The translations under genes and the position numbers were made by a program. DNA of 13,289 nt from Gammaproteobacteria bacterium (GTDB lineage Bacteria > Pseudomonadota > Gammaproteobacteria > Thiohalomonadales > Thiohalomonadaceae). Under the pieces are notes generated by a model, which saw nothing but the letters and a program-made list of their open reading frames with translations, did not search any database and had not been told where the DNA came from. How positions within the stretch are numbered: position 1 is the stretch's first letter; every line of letters starts with the position of its first letter. This document shows, in pieces, positions 13,017-13,289 of this stretch. The stretch covers positions 1-13,289 of the forward strand of contig JAPHSO010000209.1 in NCBI GenBank assembly GCA_026193675.1, read 5' to 3'.

Positions 13017-13289
13017 ATGAAATATCTGTTCGGACTGCTACTATTTATCCCCCTATCGGCCCTCTTGGTGGCCTACACGCCAATGGGTAGCAATCCTGAA
13101 GCGTTCCTTTTGGATAGAATTCAGCAATCACCACAATATAGCGTTGAAGAAGAGCTGTTTAAGAATCCAAAACTGACACCTTTATATACAGGTAAACGTT
13201 CGTGGTATGAGATGGTGTTCGACTTTGCCTTCAATGGCAATAATCGGAGACCAGATCAAAAGCTGCCTGAAGATCACTCAAGTCTTAAA
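13017..13289 (+). CDS. Probable MBL-fold metallo-hydrolase (RomA-like), N-terminal fragment
   Basis: An open frame starts at ATG 13017 and continues to the right edge, giving 91 residues. The first 20 or so (MKYLFGLLLFIPLSALLVAY) form an N-terminal hydrophobic anchor or signal. The following segment (DRIQQSPQYSVEEELFKNP, then LTPLYTGKRSWYEMVFDFAF and DQKLPEDHS) follows the pattern seen before the metal site in RomA-like, UlaG/NAPE-PLD-related metallo-beta-lactamase proteins: 'SPNY...FKN...PTP...R.P...LP'. The metal-binding HxHxDH lies beyond the window, so the call rests on this pattern and is provisional. It is 89 nt downstream of the M14 gene on the same strand, with no obvious ribosome-binding site or promoter apart from an AT-rich stretch at 12972-12979. 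Confidence 0.55.
   Translation, partial: MKYLFGLLLFIPLSALLVAYTPMGSNPEAFLLDRIQQSPQYSVEEELFKNPKLTPLYTGKRSWYEMVFDFAFNGNNRRPDQKLPEDHSSLK

Overview
The window looks like chromosomal DNA of a gammaproteobacterium. It is gene dense and of moderate base composition. Many products read as orthologues of Escherichia coli proteins: SucC, YaiL, YaeQ, a YpeB-like DUF3820 protein, YjdF, YajD and MsrB. The cyclic-di-GMP genes and orphan solute-binding proteins suggest a free-living or host-associated environmental species, but genus cannot be read from the sequence. I see no rRNA, tRNA, insertion sequence, CRISPR array or phage gene, so this is ordinary core plus accessory chromosome.

Layout, left to right. 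(1) 1-778, minus: N-terminal two thirds of succinyl-CoA synthetase beta subunit (sucC), running off the left edge. (2) 989-1891, plus: an orphan exported PhnD-like substrate-binding protein. (3) 2016-3994, plus: a tight run of four conserved genes, yaiL (DUF2058), yaeQ, a DUF3820 gene and yjdF, the last two overlapping. (4) 3999-5533, minus, converging on yjdF: msrB, an exported GlcG/HbpS-family protein, a small thioredoxin-like 2Fe-2S ferredoxin and a YajD-type HNH protein, with 15-nt, 1-base-overlap and 9-nt junctions. (5) 5660-10188, minus: a cyclic-di-GMP block made of a DUF3391/HD-GYP phosphodiesterase, an exported family-3-like solute-binding protein and, 12 nt further on, a membrane HAMP-PAS-GGDEF-EAL protein with every catalytic motif intact. 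(6) 10426-12927, plus: a GCS2-family glutamate-cysteine-ligase-like enzyme followed by an M14 AstE/aspartoacylase-like zinc amidohydrolase. (7) 13017 to the right edge, plus: the start of a probable RomA-like metallo-beta-lactamase-fold hydrolase.

How the genes may work together. The solute-binding protein next to the GGDEF-EAL protein has the layout of the Vibrio NspS-MbaA pair, in which a periplasmic binding protein controls a membrane cyclic-di-GMP enzyme. The HD-GYP enzyme upstream would draw on the same second messenger. The msrB operon groups oxidised-methionine repair with a possible haem or redox sensor and an iron-sulfur protein, pointing to an oxidative-stress role. The GCS2 and M14 genes put an amide-bond-forming enzyme beside an amide-bond-hydrolysing one, which suggests an uncharacterised amino-acid-conjugate pathway. 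I do not see a wholly unprecedented system. The SBP/GGDEF-EAL module and the GCS2/M14 pair are the best candidates for something undescribed.
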